The notes under the pieces are model-generated. The model did not search any database and had not been told where the DNA came from. It saw only the letters and a list, made by a program, of their open reading frames with translations. Below, in pieces: positions 8,824 through 17,338 of a stretch of 64,000 nt of DNA (the stretch's first letter is position 1; the number at the start of each line of letters is the position of its first letter). Origin of the DNA: Rhodospirillales bacterium (GTDB lineage: Bacteria > Pseudomonadota > Alphaproteobacteria > TMED109); NCBI GenBank assembly GCA_028824295.1, contig JAPPED010000003.1:248001-312000 (forward strand), given 5' to 3'. Both the position numbers and the translations under genes were made by a program.

Positions 8824-9912
8824 ATGGCGGGCAACTCTTTCGGAACGGCGTTTCGCCTGTCGACTTGGGGCGAAAGCCACGGTCCGGCCATCGGCTGCGT
8901 GCTGGACGGCGTGCCACCGGGCATCCCGCTGGCTGAATCCGACGTTCAACGCGACCTTGATCGTCGGCGTCCAGGCACATCGCGCCACACGAGCCAGCGC
9001 CGCGAACCCGACACTGTCCGCATCGAATCGGGAGTGTTCGAGGGCTGTACCACGGGCACCCCGCTCGCCATGGTGATCCAGAATCAGGACGCGCGGTCAA
9101 GCGACTACGAGCGGCACCGGACGGTGTTCCGGCCCGCGCATGCCGACTACACCTACTGGAAGAAGTACGGCGTTCGCGATCACCGGGGCGGCGGTCGGTC
9201 GTCCGCCCGGGAAACGGCGATGCGCGTGGCAGCCGGCGCGGTCGCGAGGAAGGTCATTGCGCCGGTCCGGGTTCGGGGAGCGCTGGTCCAGCTTGGACCC
9301 CTCGCGATCGATCGTGACCGCTGGGACTGGGAAGCGGTGGATCGGAACCCGTTCTTCTGTCCCGATCCGGAGACCGTGGCCGCCTGGGAGACCTACCTTG
9401 ACCAGATCCGGGGCGAGCGATCGTCCTGCGGGGCCGTGGTCGAGGTGCAGGCCGAGAACGTTCCGGTGGGCCTCGGGGAACCGGTGTACGACCGGCTCGA
9501 CGCCGACCTTGCACGTGCCATGATGGGCATCAATGCGGTCAAGGGTGTGGAGATCGGAGCTGGGTTTGCGGCGGCGGCCCAGACGGGCGTCGAGCACGCC
9601 GATGAGATGCGCGCTGGCCCTGAACCCGGCGACGTCACCTTTCTTTCGAACAATGCCGGAGGGATTCTCGGCGGAATTTCATCCGGTCAGCCGATCGTCG
9701 TCCGATTCGCGGTGAAACCGACGAGCTCCATCCCGCAACCGCGCCGCACGGTGGACCGGGACGGGAACGACACGGAGATCGTGACGACGGGGCGGCACGA
9801 CCCTTGCGTGGGGATCCGCGCGGTGCCGATCGGCGAAGCCATGCTGGCGCTGGTACTTGCCGACCACCTGATTCGTCATCGGGGGATGGTTGCCGGCATG
9901 CCAACCGACTGA
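8824..9912 (+). CDS. aroC: Chorismate synthase
   Basis: A 362-aa, full-length enzyme of the shikimate pathway that makes chorismate from EPSP using reduced FMN. Family signatures are clear: the N-terminal [18 protein letters not shown], the [16 protein letters not shown] segment, [19 protein letters not shown] and, near the end, the [18 protein letters not shown] signature. It lies 20 bp downstream of fabI on the same strand and is probably cotranscribed with it. The adjacency of a lipid gene and an aromatic amino acid gene is metabolically neutral and reflects shared housekeeping expression. Confidence 0.97.
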   Translation: MAGNSFGTAFRLSTWGESHGPAIGCVLDGVPPGIPLAESDVQRDLDRRRPGTSRHTSQRREPDTVRIESGVFEGCTTGTPLAMVIQNQDARSSDYERHRTVFRPAHADYTYWKKYGVRDHRGGGRSSARETAMRVAAGAVARKVIAPVRVRGALVQLGPLAIDRDRWDWEAVDRNPFFCPDPETVAAWETYLDQIRGERSSCGAVVEVQAENVPVGLGEPVYDRLDADLARAMMGINAVKGVEIGAGFAAAAQTGVEHADEMRAGPEPGDVTFLSNNAGGILGGISSGQPIVVRFAVKPTSSIPQPRRTVDRDGNDTEIVTTGRHDPCVGIRAVPIGEAMLALVLADHLIRHRGMVAGMPTD

Positions 9913-9955
9913 CGCGGGTCAGCCTTGATCGACAGCCGGACAGAGAGGAATCGCC

Positions 9956-10594
9956 ATGAGTGATGGTCGAGACGTGCACGCCACGACCGCGCCGCCGGAA
10001 ACCCTTGACAGCCAGGGGATGCGCGAACCGGGCAAGGTCTGGGAGCTGGTGCTCGCGCCGGACTTCGACTCACTCGACGATGACCTGAAGCGGTACATCG
10101 AGGTCTGCCGGGAGCGGCTCGGCCTGATCCCCAACGTGATCAGCGCGAACGCACTGGATTCGGAACGGCTTCGTACCTTCGCCGACAGTTACAACCGGCT
10201 GATGCTCGGTGAAGGCAGCTTGTCGAAAGCGGAGCGCGAAATGATTGCGGTCGCGGTTTCGAGCATCAACCGATGCTTCTACTGCCTGGTCGCGCACGGA
10301 GCCGCGCTTCGGGAGATCACCGGCGACCCCATCCTGGCCGAGGCCATCGCCTTCAACTACCGGGCGGCCGATCTGTCGTCCCGGCATCGGGCACTGCTCG
10401 ATTTTGCGGCGAAGTTAACGGCCGATCCCGCGGGCATGGACGAGGCCGACCGGGCGGCCCTGCGCGCGGCCGGATGCGACGATCGCACGATCCTGGAGGT
10501 GGCGGAGGTCGCGGCCTTCTTCAATATGTCCAATCGGATCGCCGCCGCGACCGGCATGCTGCCGAACCCGGAATACCACGCGCTGGCCCGCTAG
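9956..10594 (+). CDS. Peroxidase-related / carboxymuconolactone-decarboxylase (AhpD-like) family protein
   Basis: A 212-aa helical protein of the CMD/AhpD superfamily. The redox motif CFYC is followed by LVAHGAAL (C-x2-C with nearby His), and SLSKAEREMIAVAVSSIN precedes it as in 'uncharacterised peroxidase-related' members. Such proteins reduce peroxides through a Cys pair with a separate electron donor; the partner here is unknown. It starts 43 bp after aroC on the same strand and may be the third gene of that transcript. GAGAGGAA upstream of the ATG at 9956 is a good ribosome binding site. Confidence 0.85.
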   Translation: MSDGRDVHATTAPPETLDSQGMREPGKVWELVLAPDFDSLDDDLKRYIEVCRERLGLIPNVISANALDSERLRTFADSYNRLMLGEGSLSKAEREMIAVAVSSINRCFYCLVAHGAALREITGDPILAEAIAFNYRAADLSSRHRALLDFAAKLTADPAGMDEADRAALRAAGCDDRTILEVAEVAAFFNMSNRIAAATGMLPNPEYHALAR

Positions 10595-10654
10595 GGCGCC
10601 ACTGCCGGAAGGGTTGCGGTCGGCAACCGCGGCCGGGCCGGCCTCCCGCCGGTG

Positions 10655-11443
10655 TCAGCCGGTCGGGTCCCGTGGCGCGCGTGCCGCGGCCGGCCTCGAC
10701 GCGGAGCGGATTGCTGCGACCAGGCTTTCGCGGTTCCCGTCGGCGCCGTAAATTGGGCTTTCGGTTTGCCCGAGCACGCGCCAATCGGGTTGGTCGGCCA
10801 GGAACTGGACGACGCCGTCGACCGCGCGCGCGCGCGCGGCCGCGTCGCGCACGATGCCGCCCTTGCCGACGTCCGCCCGCCCGACTTCGAACTGCGGCTT
10901 GATCAGCGCCACGAGGAGGGCGCCGGTATGCGTCAGGGCGAGTGGCGCTGGCAGCACCTTGGCGAGGCTGATGAAACTCGCGTCGCAGACTACCAGGTCG
11001 ACGGTTTCCGGCACGTGCCGGGACTGGAGATAACGCGCGTTGGTCCGATCCAACACCGTCACCCGCGGGTCCGTGCGGAGTTTCCAGGCGAGCTGTCCGT
11101 AGCCGACGTCCACCGCGTAGACCCGGCGGGCTCCCCGTTGGAGCAGCACGTCGGTGAACCCGCCCGTCGATGCACCCACGTCGATGGCGACCGCCCCGGT
11201 GGGATCCAGCTGAAAATGATCGAGCGCGTGGGCGAGCTTGATCCCGCCGCGTGAGACCCAGGGATGCGGCGGGCGGCGCACGTGGAGTTCGGTGTCGTCC
11301 GGCAGGAGGGTACCGGCCTTCGTGATGCGGGTTTCGCCTTGATAGACGCAACCCGCGAGGATGAGCGCCCTGGCGGCTGCGCCGCTCTCGCACTGCCCGC
11401 GCGCCACCAGCAACCGGTCGGCGCGGATCCGCCGGCGGGTCAT
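10655..11443 (-). CDS. tlyA: TlyA-family rRNA (cytidine-2'-O)-methyltransferase
   Basis: A 262-aa protein with an N-terminal S4 RNA-binding domain (RIRADRLLVARGQCES, to about residue 60) and an FtsJ-like SAM methyltransferase domain. VAIDVGASTGGFTDVLLQ is the SAM loop. KPQFEVGR with downstream KGGIVRD is the usual TlyA catalytic/late motif. Characterised members methylate ribose of cytidines in 16S and 23S rRNA and affect capreomycin sensitivity; some have been called haemolysins. The length is normal. It is convergent with the CMD-family gene and stands alone. Confidence 0.92.
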   Translation of the reverse strand: MTRRRIRADRLLVARGQCESGAAARALILAGCVYQGETRITKAGTLLPDDTELHVRRPPHPWVSRGGIKLAHALDHFQLDPTGAVAIDVGASTGGFTDVLLQRGARRVYAVDVGYGQLAWKLRTDPRVTVLDRTNARYLQSRHVPETVDLVVCDASFISLAKVLPAPLALTHTGALLVALIKPQFEVGRADVGKGGIVRDAAARARAVDGVVQFLADQPDWRVLGQTESPIYGADGNRESLVAAIRSASRPAAARAPRDPTG

Positions 11444-11536
11444 CCTGGCGCCGGCGGGAACGGCGTGACGCGGCGTGTGGTGGCGCTCGTCGCCACGGTT
11501 GGAAACGGTCGTCCCGCCTGCGGAATCCGGCCGGCC

Positions 11537-12481
11537 TCAGCTGCTGGACGGCGGCGGGAAGTTGAGGGCTAGCCCGGGGCGCGGCCAGTCACAGGCGGCG
11601 AGGCGTCCGCCCGCCGACAGCGTGATGAATGCCGTCCGGAGATCGGGGCCGCCGAAGCAGATGTTGGTCGCATACATGTCGGGCATCGGTACGTGGTCCG
11701 CCCGCGAACCGTCGGGCGCGACAACCGTGATCCCTCCCTCTATCAGCGTCGCGACGCAGATGTTGCCGCCGTGCTCCACCGCGAGACTGTCAAACCGGCG
11801 GTACCGGGAGACCCCGGTCAGGAAGCGACCGCCGTGCGGCGATGGCCAGGGCTCGGGTTGGATCCGGCCGGGAGCGATGATGTCGAACTCCCACAGCCGG
11901 CCGGGCTCAGTCTCAGCGACGTACAGCCTCGACCCGTCCGGCGAGAGCCCGACGCCGTTGGGGGTCACCATCGGATGGCAGACCTCGTGGATCGCGGTGC
12001 CGTCGGCCTGGGCGTAGAGCACGCGGCCGCGGTCCATGTCGCGTTCACGGAGCTTCCCGAGGTCCGTGAACCAGAAGCCGCCGTGGGCATCGAACACGAT
12101 GTCGTTCGGCCCCTTCAGGGGATGGTCGTCCGATTCGGTGTAGAGGACCTCGATCTCTCCGGAGTCGAGGTCGATGGCCTCAATCCGCCCGCCGCTGTAG
12201 TCGCGCGCCTGCATGACTGGTCGGGCTCCCAACGGCGTGTCGGCCCACTCGAACCCGCCGTTGTTGCACACGTAGCAGCGACCGTCGGGCCCGATAGCGG
12301 CGCCGTTGGGCCCGCCCCCGGGGGTTGCGACGACTTCCTTGCCGCCGTCCGGCCACACGCGCGTGAGGCATCCCCTGCGGATCTCGACCACGATCACGCT
12401 CCCGTCCGGCATCGCCACCGGCCCTTCCGGAAACGCCAGGTCGGTGGTGACTTCACGAAGGTTGAGGGCTTCTGTGGTCAT
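11537..12481 (-). CDS. SMP-30/gluconolactonase-type beta-propeller hydrolase
   Basis: A 314-aa six-bladed propeller of the SMP-30/LRE family, Ca- or Zn-dependent lactonases. FPEGPVAMPDGS carries the first metal-binding Glu, GPNGAAIGPDG and KGPNDIVFDAHGGFWFTD carry the Asn/Asp ligands, and NGVGLSPDGSRLYVAET is a typical blade. Its ATG at 12481 overlaps the stop of the AtuA-C gene by four bases (ATGA), so it belongs to the AtuA operon and may open a lactone made or released by that pathway (inference). Substrate unknown. Confidence 0.88.
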   Translation of the reverse strand: MTTEALNLREVTTDLAFPEGPVAMPDGSVIVVEIRRGCLTRVWPDGGKEVVATPGGGPNGAAIGPDGRCYVCNNGGFEWADTPLGARPVMQARDYSGGRIEAIDLDSGEIEVLYTESDDHPLKGPNDIVFDAHGGFWFTDLGKLRERDMDRGRVLYAQADGTAIHEVCHPMVTPNGVGLSPDGSRLYVAETEPGRLWEFDIIAPGRIQPEPWPSPHGGRFLTGVSRYRRFDSLAVEHGGNICVATLIEGGITVVAPDGSRADHVPMPDMYATNICFGGPDLRTAFITLSAGGRLAACDWPRPGLALNFPPPSSS

Positions 12482-12798
12482 GGCAGCTCGATTTCCAGCC
12501 CGAGGAGCAGGCTGCTCCAGGACTTGCCGTGGCCGTCGAGGTTCAGGGACCCGTTGACCCCGCCTTCGAGGGCGTCGTCGAGGACGAAATTCAGGCCGCC
12601 GAGGGTCGGGAGCTCGTAGCGCGTCACCGGGCCCTGCACCAAGGCGCCGAATTCGCGTTTCACCCGTTCGGCGGTCACCTGCTCGCGCAGGGCCGGATAG
12701 TGCTGCCGGTCGAAGACGAAGATCGACACGTTTGACCGGTTGCCCTTGTCGCCCGCCCGGGCGTGGGCGACCGCCCGCAGCCGGGTCGTTCCGGTCAC
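12478..12798 (-). CDS. AtuA-related C-terminal domain protein (separate small subunit)
   Basis: A 106-aa protein that corresponds to the C-terminal domain attached to AtuA in longer homologues. The opening LRAVAHARAGDKGNRSN is typical. The start is a GTG at 12798 whose last two bases lie inside the TGA of the AtuA gene (GTGA overlap); the longer frame upstream would lie inside AtuA. The two proteins probably form one complex that acts as a single longer polypeptide does elsewhere. Chemistry unproven. Confidence 0.82.
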   Translation of the reverse strand: MTGTTRLRAVAHARAGDKGNRSNVSIFVFDRQHYPALREQVTAERVKREFGALVQGPVTRYELPTLGGLNFVLDDALEGGVNGSLNLDGHGKSWSSLLLGLEIELP

Positions 12799-14129
12799 GT
12801 GCTCAGGACCTCCACGCGGGGGGTGATCAGGTCCCGGTCTACGGATGCGGAGTACGTAACGACTGACGGGGTGACCGAGCCCCGATAGCCGCCGCCGCCG
12901 CTCGGGCCGCAGCAGAGGAGCGATTCCACTTCCCACAGCAGCAGGTCGGCCTCGTCGCGCGATTCGGTACGCAGGGCGCAGCGCAGGCGCACGTCGCGGG
13001 CGGCATCCGCGTACCGGCGGGCGGTCGCGTGCAGCGACCCGGCCCCGATCAGGTCCGTGCGGAGGTCCGATCGGCTGTCATGCACCGTGCGCATGCGTTC
13101 GCTGACGATCTCTCCGGCCAACGCGGCGCGGGCCTGCGCCCCGTCGCCGGCGTAGGACACCTCTGCCTCCGCCAGCCAGCCGCCGTCAAATGCCACAGTC
13201 GCCTTGAGTTGTTTCGGCCGGGCGCTTCCCGAAATGTCGCCCACCGTGACCCGGTCGGTGCCAGTCGCGGTCACGCAAGCGTTGGAGAAATCGGCGGTGA
13301 CGTCTGGCGTGAGATAGCGTGCAGGATCGTGGACCTCGTAGAGCAGCTGCTCCTTGACAGTGCGTTCGTCGACCAGGCCGCCGGTACGGGGAAGCTTGGT
13401 CACGCAGATACTGCCATCGGCGCCGACCTCGGCGTACGGGAAACCGATGTTCGCCTGGCATCCCACGTCCTTGTACCCGGGATCCGCGAAGTAGCCGCCG
13501 GAGACCTGTGCGCCGCACTCGAGCAGATGTCCAACGGCGGTCGCCCGGCCGAGCGACGCCCAGGCGTCGGCCTGCCAGCCGAAATGCCGGCGCAGCGGGG
13601 CGACGAACAGCGAGGGGTCCGCGACCCGGCCAGTGATCACGACATGCGCGTCCGTGTCCAGCGCGGCGAGGATTTCCTCGGCGCCGAGGTAGGCGTTGGC
13701 CCCGATGTAGGGCCGGCCGACCTCAGCGAGAGTCATGCCTTCCCAGAGCGGCGTGTCGGCCGGGAGCAGCGTCCCGATGTCGTCACCGATCAGCGCCGCG
13801 ACCCTCAGCCCGGTCAGGCCGAGCTCTCGGGCGACAGCGACGGTGTGCTCGGCGGCGGCCAGCGGATTCGCCACGCCCATATTGGTGACGATGCGCGGAC
13901 CGCCCGGAAAGACCAGCGGCAGCATGGCCCGCATCCGGCGGGGTAGCAGGGGGTTGTAGCCACCGGACGGGTTGGCCTGCCGGTCGCGGTGTCCGAAGGC
14001 CAGTGTGCGCTCGCCGACGCATTCGAACACTAGGACGTCGAGGGCACCGTGCAGCGCGAGTTCAACGGCCGGATCCAGCCGGTCGGCAGAGAAGCCGGCG
14101 CCGCAGCCGATTCGGAAGTCACGTGTCAC
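12795..14129 (-). CDS. AtuA family protein (DUF1446; acyclic terpene utilisation-like)
   Basis: A 444-aa protein related to AtuA, named for acyclic terpene use in Pseudomonas. Family features seen are IGCGAGFSADRLDPA at the start, GGYNPLLPRRMRAMLP, TNMGVANPLAA and VITGRVADPSLFVAP. Its biochemical role is unsettled even in studied organisms. It is first in a three-gene operon with the separate C-terminal domain protein and an SMP-30-type hydrolase, each with 4-bp overlaps. No geranyl-CoA carboxylase genes are nearby, so I would not infer terpene degradation here. Confidence 0.85.
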   Translation of the reverse strand: MTRDFRIGCGAGFSADRLDPAVELALHGALDVLVFECVGERTLAFGHRDRQANPSGGYNPLLPRRMRAMLPLVFPGGPRIVTNMGVANPLAAAEHTVAVARELGLTGLRVAALIGDDIGTLLPADTPLWEGMTLAEVGRPYIGANAYLGAEEILAALDTDAHVVITGRVADPSLFVAPLRRHFGWQADAWASLGRATAVGHLLECGAQVSGGYFADPGYKDVGCQANIGFPYAEVGADGSICVTKLPRTGGLVDERTVKEQLLYEVHDPARYLTPDVTADFSNACVTATGTDRVTVGDISGSARPKQLKATVAFDGGWLAEAEVSYAGDGAQARAALAGEIVSERMRTVHDSRSDLRTDLIGAGSLHATARRYADAARDVRLRCALRTESRDEADLLLWEVESLLCCGPSGGGGYRGSVTPSVVTYSASVDRDLITPRVEVLST

Positions 14130-14686
14130 GGGGTCGGCTGCCGGTCCTGAGATATGGATGAGATCCCTCTGCTACAGGCGTCGTCCGGAAACCGTCGGAT
14201 CAAGCATCCCGTGCCCCAACGCCGAGAGATCGGCGCGGTCCCCGCATTCTAGAGCGTAGTTCGATCTGAACGAATTGCCGGGTGGCTTCCCGGGCTTCGG
14301 ATTAAGCGATGCAAATGGCTTGCCGGTCGGTGGCGGTCGGTAGCCGCGTCGAAGGCCCTGTCTCCGGAACTTCTAGTACGGGCGCCGCTGCGGTGGTCGA
14401 CGGCACTGGCCACGGTGCGGTCGTGCCGCACTGCTTGGAGCAGCGAATGGTTCGCGTCGTTCGCATCCGTCGATCGTGGGACAGGTGCGGACGAAATCAG
14501 CGGCGCAGTACTCGCATCCAGCCGTACGGGCGTTCCGCAGCACGTCTTGTCGAGACGGAGCGTGAATTCGGTCTCAAGACCCGGTTCTCACGTGGTTTTC
14601 GCGGTACTGACTGTCCGGCATCTCTCCCGCGCGCACCCATCTCCGTCGGCCATTCCGGTCTGCAGAAGCCGGTTGCCGGGCAACGA
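14130..14686. other. Non-coding gap between the AtuA gene and the PLP decarboxylase gene
   Basis: I see no convincing gene, RNA or repeat in this 557-bp stretch. The overlapping short open frames have arginine/serine-rich composition typical of GC-rich antisense frames. It must hold the promoter of the AtuA operon, but I cannot point to a clear -35/-10 pair. Confidence 0.5.
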
Positions 14687-16147
14687 TCATGACGACTGAG
14701 CCGCGTTGTCCCTTCGCTGGTCCGCCGACGCCTCCTCTCCAAGCTGCGAGACGGCCTCCAGCGTCCTCCACACGTCATCCCAGGTCGTCGTGTGGTTCAA
14801 AATGCAAATCCGCAGGGAAAATACGCCCTTGAGGGACGTGGATGAGAAGAATGCCAGGTCGTCCCAGAACACACGCGCGAGCACGGTTCGATTGATCTTC
14901 TCCAGCGTTTCCTCGTCGCAGCCCTGGCCGGCGGGATTCACCCGGAAGCACACGATGCCGAGCGATACCGGAGCCATCAATTCCAGTATCGGGCTGTCTT
15001 CGACGTAGTCTGCGGCGCGGCGCGCCAGGTCCAGCCCGTTCTGGATCGCGGCCCGAAACCTCGCCATGCCAAACGTCCGGACGGACATCCAGATCTTCAG
15101 TGCACGTGCCTGTCGGCTCAACTGCTGACCTCGATCGGCGAAATTGGGGTGGTTCTTGCCCCAGATCGTGTCCTGCAGGACATCGTTGCCGATGGCGAAT
15201 GCGTCCTCGAGGTGCTGCTTGTCCTTCAGCATGAGCGCACCCGCCTCGTACGGTTGAAAGAACCACTTGTGCGCGTCCAGGCTCACGGAATCCGCCCGGT
15301 CGATGCCGTCGAGTAGTTCCCGGCCCTGCTCGGTGACCAGGGCAAAGCCGCCGTACGCGGCATCGACGTGAAGCCAGATCCCTTCCCGTTCGCAGAAATC
15401 CGCAATGGCCGGCAAGGGATCGATGGAGCCCGTGCCGGAAGTTCCCGCATTCGCGCATACGGCAAGCGGCTGCAGCCCGTCGTCGCGATCCCGAGCCACC
15501 CGACGTACTAACTCCTTCAGGTCCATTCGGTAGTTCTCATCGGAAGGCACCACACGTATGTGGTCCCGCCGCGCACCGGCAATCAACGTGGCCCGCTTCA
15601 AGGCGCCGTGGCTCTGATCACTCATGTACACGGCGGGCCTGTCCGGATGCCCTGCCGCTTCACGCGCCGCAACCATGGCCTCGACGCTCGCAGCCGAGCT
15701 GCCGCTCGTCAGCAATCCCCCGGCGGACTCCGGATAGCCGATCCAGCGGCGCATCCAATCCGTGACCACCAGCTCGAGCTGGCCGGTCCCGCTCGATACC
15801 AGCCAGGTGCATGAGTTGATGTTGAACCCGGCGGCCAGAAAGTCTGCAACCACACCTGGCCAGGTTGGTGACGATGGGACGAAACCGAAGAAGCGCGGAT
15901 GGTCGAGACGTGCCGCATACGGGAGCACCTGCTGCACCGCCAGTGCAAGAACATCCTCGGCGGGCAGGCCGGTCTCCGGCGGCAGGCCGCCGAGCTGCTC
16001 CTCCAGGACATTGCGAAATTCCCCGTCCCAGGCCTTCTCGTTCGCAAGGCCTGAGATGCGTTCGACGAGGGCCTCCGTCGCCTTGGCTGCCAGTTGCCGC
16101 ATTTCCTGCGGTGTCATCGTCAAATCGCCAGGCCCTGTCCCGTCCAT
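14687..16147 (-). CDS. Group II pyridoxal-5'-phosphate-dependent decarboxylase (aromatic amino acid decarboxylase-like)
   Basis: A 486-aa fold-type I enzyme. HPRFFGFVPSSPTWPGVVAD matches the family N-terminal substrate region, LTSGSSAASVEAMVAAREAA binds the cofactor phosphate, HVDAAYGG supplies the Asp that pairs with the pyridine nitrogen, and LDAHKWFFQPYEAG contains the Schiff-base Lys. Group II includes decarboxylases of tryptophan, tyrosine, DOPA, glutamate and 2,4-diaminobutyrate; motifs alone do not choose among them. The ATG at 16147 is preceded by GAGG seven bases away. It is monocistronic, with no transporter or amine oxidase beside it. Confidence 0.9.
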   Translation of the reverse strand: MDGTGPGDLTMTPQEMRQLAAKATEALVERISGLANEKAWDGEFRNVLEEQLGGLPPETGLPAEDVLALAVQQVLPYAARLDHPRFFGFVPSSPTWPGVVADFLAAGFNINSCTWLVSSGTGQLELVVTDWMRRWIGYPESAGGLLTSGSSAASVEAMVAAREAAGHPDRPAVYMSDQSHGALKRATLIAGARRDHIRVVPSDENYRMDLKELVRRVARDRDDGLQPLAVCANAGTSGTGSIDPLPAIADFCEREGIWLHVDAAYGGFALVTEQGRELLDGIDRADSVSLDAHKWFFQPYEAGALMLKDKQHLEDAFAIGNDVLQDTIWGKNHPNFADRGQQLSRQARALKIWMSVRTFGMARFRAAIQNGLDLARRAADYVEDSPILELMAPVSLGIVCFRVNPAGQGCDEETLEKINRTVLARVFWDDLAFFSSTSLKGVFSLRICILNHTTTWDDVWRTLEAVSQLGEEASADQRRDNAAQSS

Positions 16148-16376
16148 CGTCAATCCTCTATCACGCGTCGCAACGTCCCTGTAACGTGGGCCCGCCGCAT
16201 CTGCAACCCGGCCTCACCGCGGCCATGCAGCATGCCACATTGCCACGGGAATTATTTACGATAGTGCCAAATTCCCGATAACCCATTGAACCGATTATTT
16301 ATCCCCACGACTTGCGAACCCGGGATCCTGTCATCGGATGATAGTCCTGCGCGCTGCCGCGCGACGGAGCGCAGAA

Positions 16377-16449
16377 GCAGACATGGTGTCAATGGCAGCA
16401 CGCCAAGGTGATCAATCGGAAGAGCTCGGTTCGAATCCGGTCGTCCGCT
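16377..16449 (+). other. Degenerate tRNA-like sequence (probable tRNA pseudogene)
   Basis: These 73 nt fit a tRNA cloverleaf in spacing: D stem GTGT/GCAC with GG in the loop, a U33-equivalent T, T-loop TTCGAAT and discriminator T. The pairing is damaged, with A-C mismatches at acceptor pairs 3-70 and 7-66 and anticodon-stem pair 29-41, plus G-A at 31-39 and C-T at 49-65. The anticodon position reads GAT on a body that looks more like tRNA-Gly or -His. Three mismatches are explained by G-to-A changes. No CCA is encoded. I regard it as a relic, not a working tRNA. Confidence 0.35.
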
Positions 16450-16485
16450 TCGATTGATACGCTACGATGACCACACATCGCTATC

Positions 16486-16510
16486 GTACAACGTATGGAA
16501 AACATTGTAC
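16486..16510. repeat. Inverted repeat GTACAA...TTGTAC
   Basis: GTACAA at 16486-16491 and TTGTAC at 16505-16510 are a perfect 6-bp inverted pair 13 bp apart, in an AT-rich patch. It overlaps the first codons of the small open frame at 16495. It could be an operator or chance; no regulator is adjacent. Confidence 0.25.
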
Positions 16511-16656
16511 AATATCTCGGTTACATGATGCCGGCCGTCGATGATTTCATGGCCACCGCATTCCGGCCGATGCGTGTCGTCGAGGACCCAAACGCGTGCA
16601 TCCGGGATCAATCGAAGCTATGGCACTTTCGCACATCAATCTCGCTGCCACCGTGA
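16495..16656 (+). CDS. Possible small ORF or gene remnant (53 aa), unrecognised
   Basis: An ATG frame of 53 codons starts MENIVQYLGYMMPAVDDF and ends FRTSISLPP before TGA. Its composition is more balanced than the arginine-rich shadow frames in this genome, but I do not recognise it and see no ribosome binding site. It follows the tRNA-like relic and may be a remnant of whatever once sat there. The remainder of 16148-16817 shows no other gene. Confidence 0.2.
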   Translation: MENIVQYLGYMMPAVDDFMATAFRPMRVVEDPNACIRDQSKLWHFRTSISLPP

Positions 16657-16817
16657 ACCCCATGGGAGATGCTCGCGCAACGGCAGGTACTTGGAACTTC
16701 GTCCTGTCTCGTGCGGTGGCGGTCACGGCCTGCTGTTGGCCATCTCCGGCAAATCCAGCAACCGGCAAATGCGGTAGGCTGCTCCGCTGAATCCACGAAC
16801 GCCGGGGAGACAGCGAC

Positions 16818-17231
16818 GTGCCGCAGAAAATCACACGTTCATTCCGGGAGCTGGTCGCGGAGGCCGATGCGGCGGTTCGCACGCTCGATGTCGGCGAGGC
16901 CATCGCGCTGCACGGGAACGAAGATGTCGTGTTCGTCGACCTGCGGGATATCCGCGAAGTGGCGAGGACGGGGACCATCGCCGGCGCCCAACACGTGCCG
17001 CGCGGGATGCTGGAATTCTGGATCGATCCCGAGAGCCCGTACCACAAACCGGTCTTCGCCGAGGACAAGACGTTCGTGTTCTACTGCGCGGGTGGATGGC
17101 GCTCGGCGCTGGCGGCGAAGACGGCCCAGGATATGGGCCTCCGGCCGGTGGCGCACATGCAGGGCGGGATGGAGGCGTGGATCGAGGCAGAAGCACCGGT
17201 CGATCCGCCGAGGGAGCGCAAGGGCCGCTGA
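16818..17231 (+). CDS. Single-domain rhodanese-like sulfurtransferase
   Basis: A 137-aa cytosolic protein with one rhodanese domain. VVFVDLRDIREVARTGTIAG is the first conserved block, FYCAGGWRSA is the active-site loop with its cysteine, and MQGGMEAW is the C-terminal signature. Such proteins carry persulfide sulfur; the acceptor is unknown. The start is a GTG at 16818 with GGGGAGA seven bases upstream. The gene is isolated, with a convergent TRAP permease 107 bp downstream. Confidence 0.9.
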   Translation: MPQKITRSFRELVAEADAAVRTLDVGEAIALHGNEDVVFVDLRDIREVARTGTIAGAQHVPRGMLEFWIDPESPYHKPVFAEDKTFVFYCAGGWRSALAAKTAQDMGLRPVAHMQGGMEAWIEAEAPVDPPRERKGR

Positions 17232-17338
17232 CGCGGAGCGGGTCCGAGGAGAAGAGGCGCCCGGGCCACGCATCCCAGGACAGCGCGTGCCGCTCCCGGA
17301 CCGGGGAGCCGTGATCGCGCTAGCCGCCAATTCGGGCA

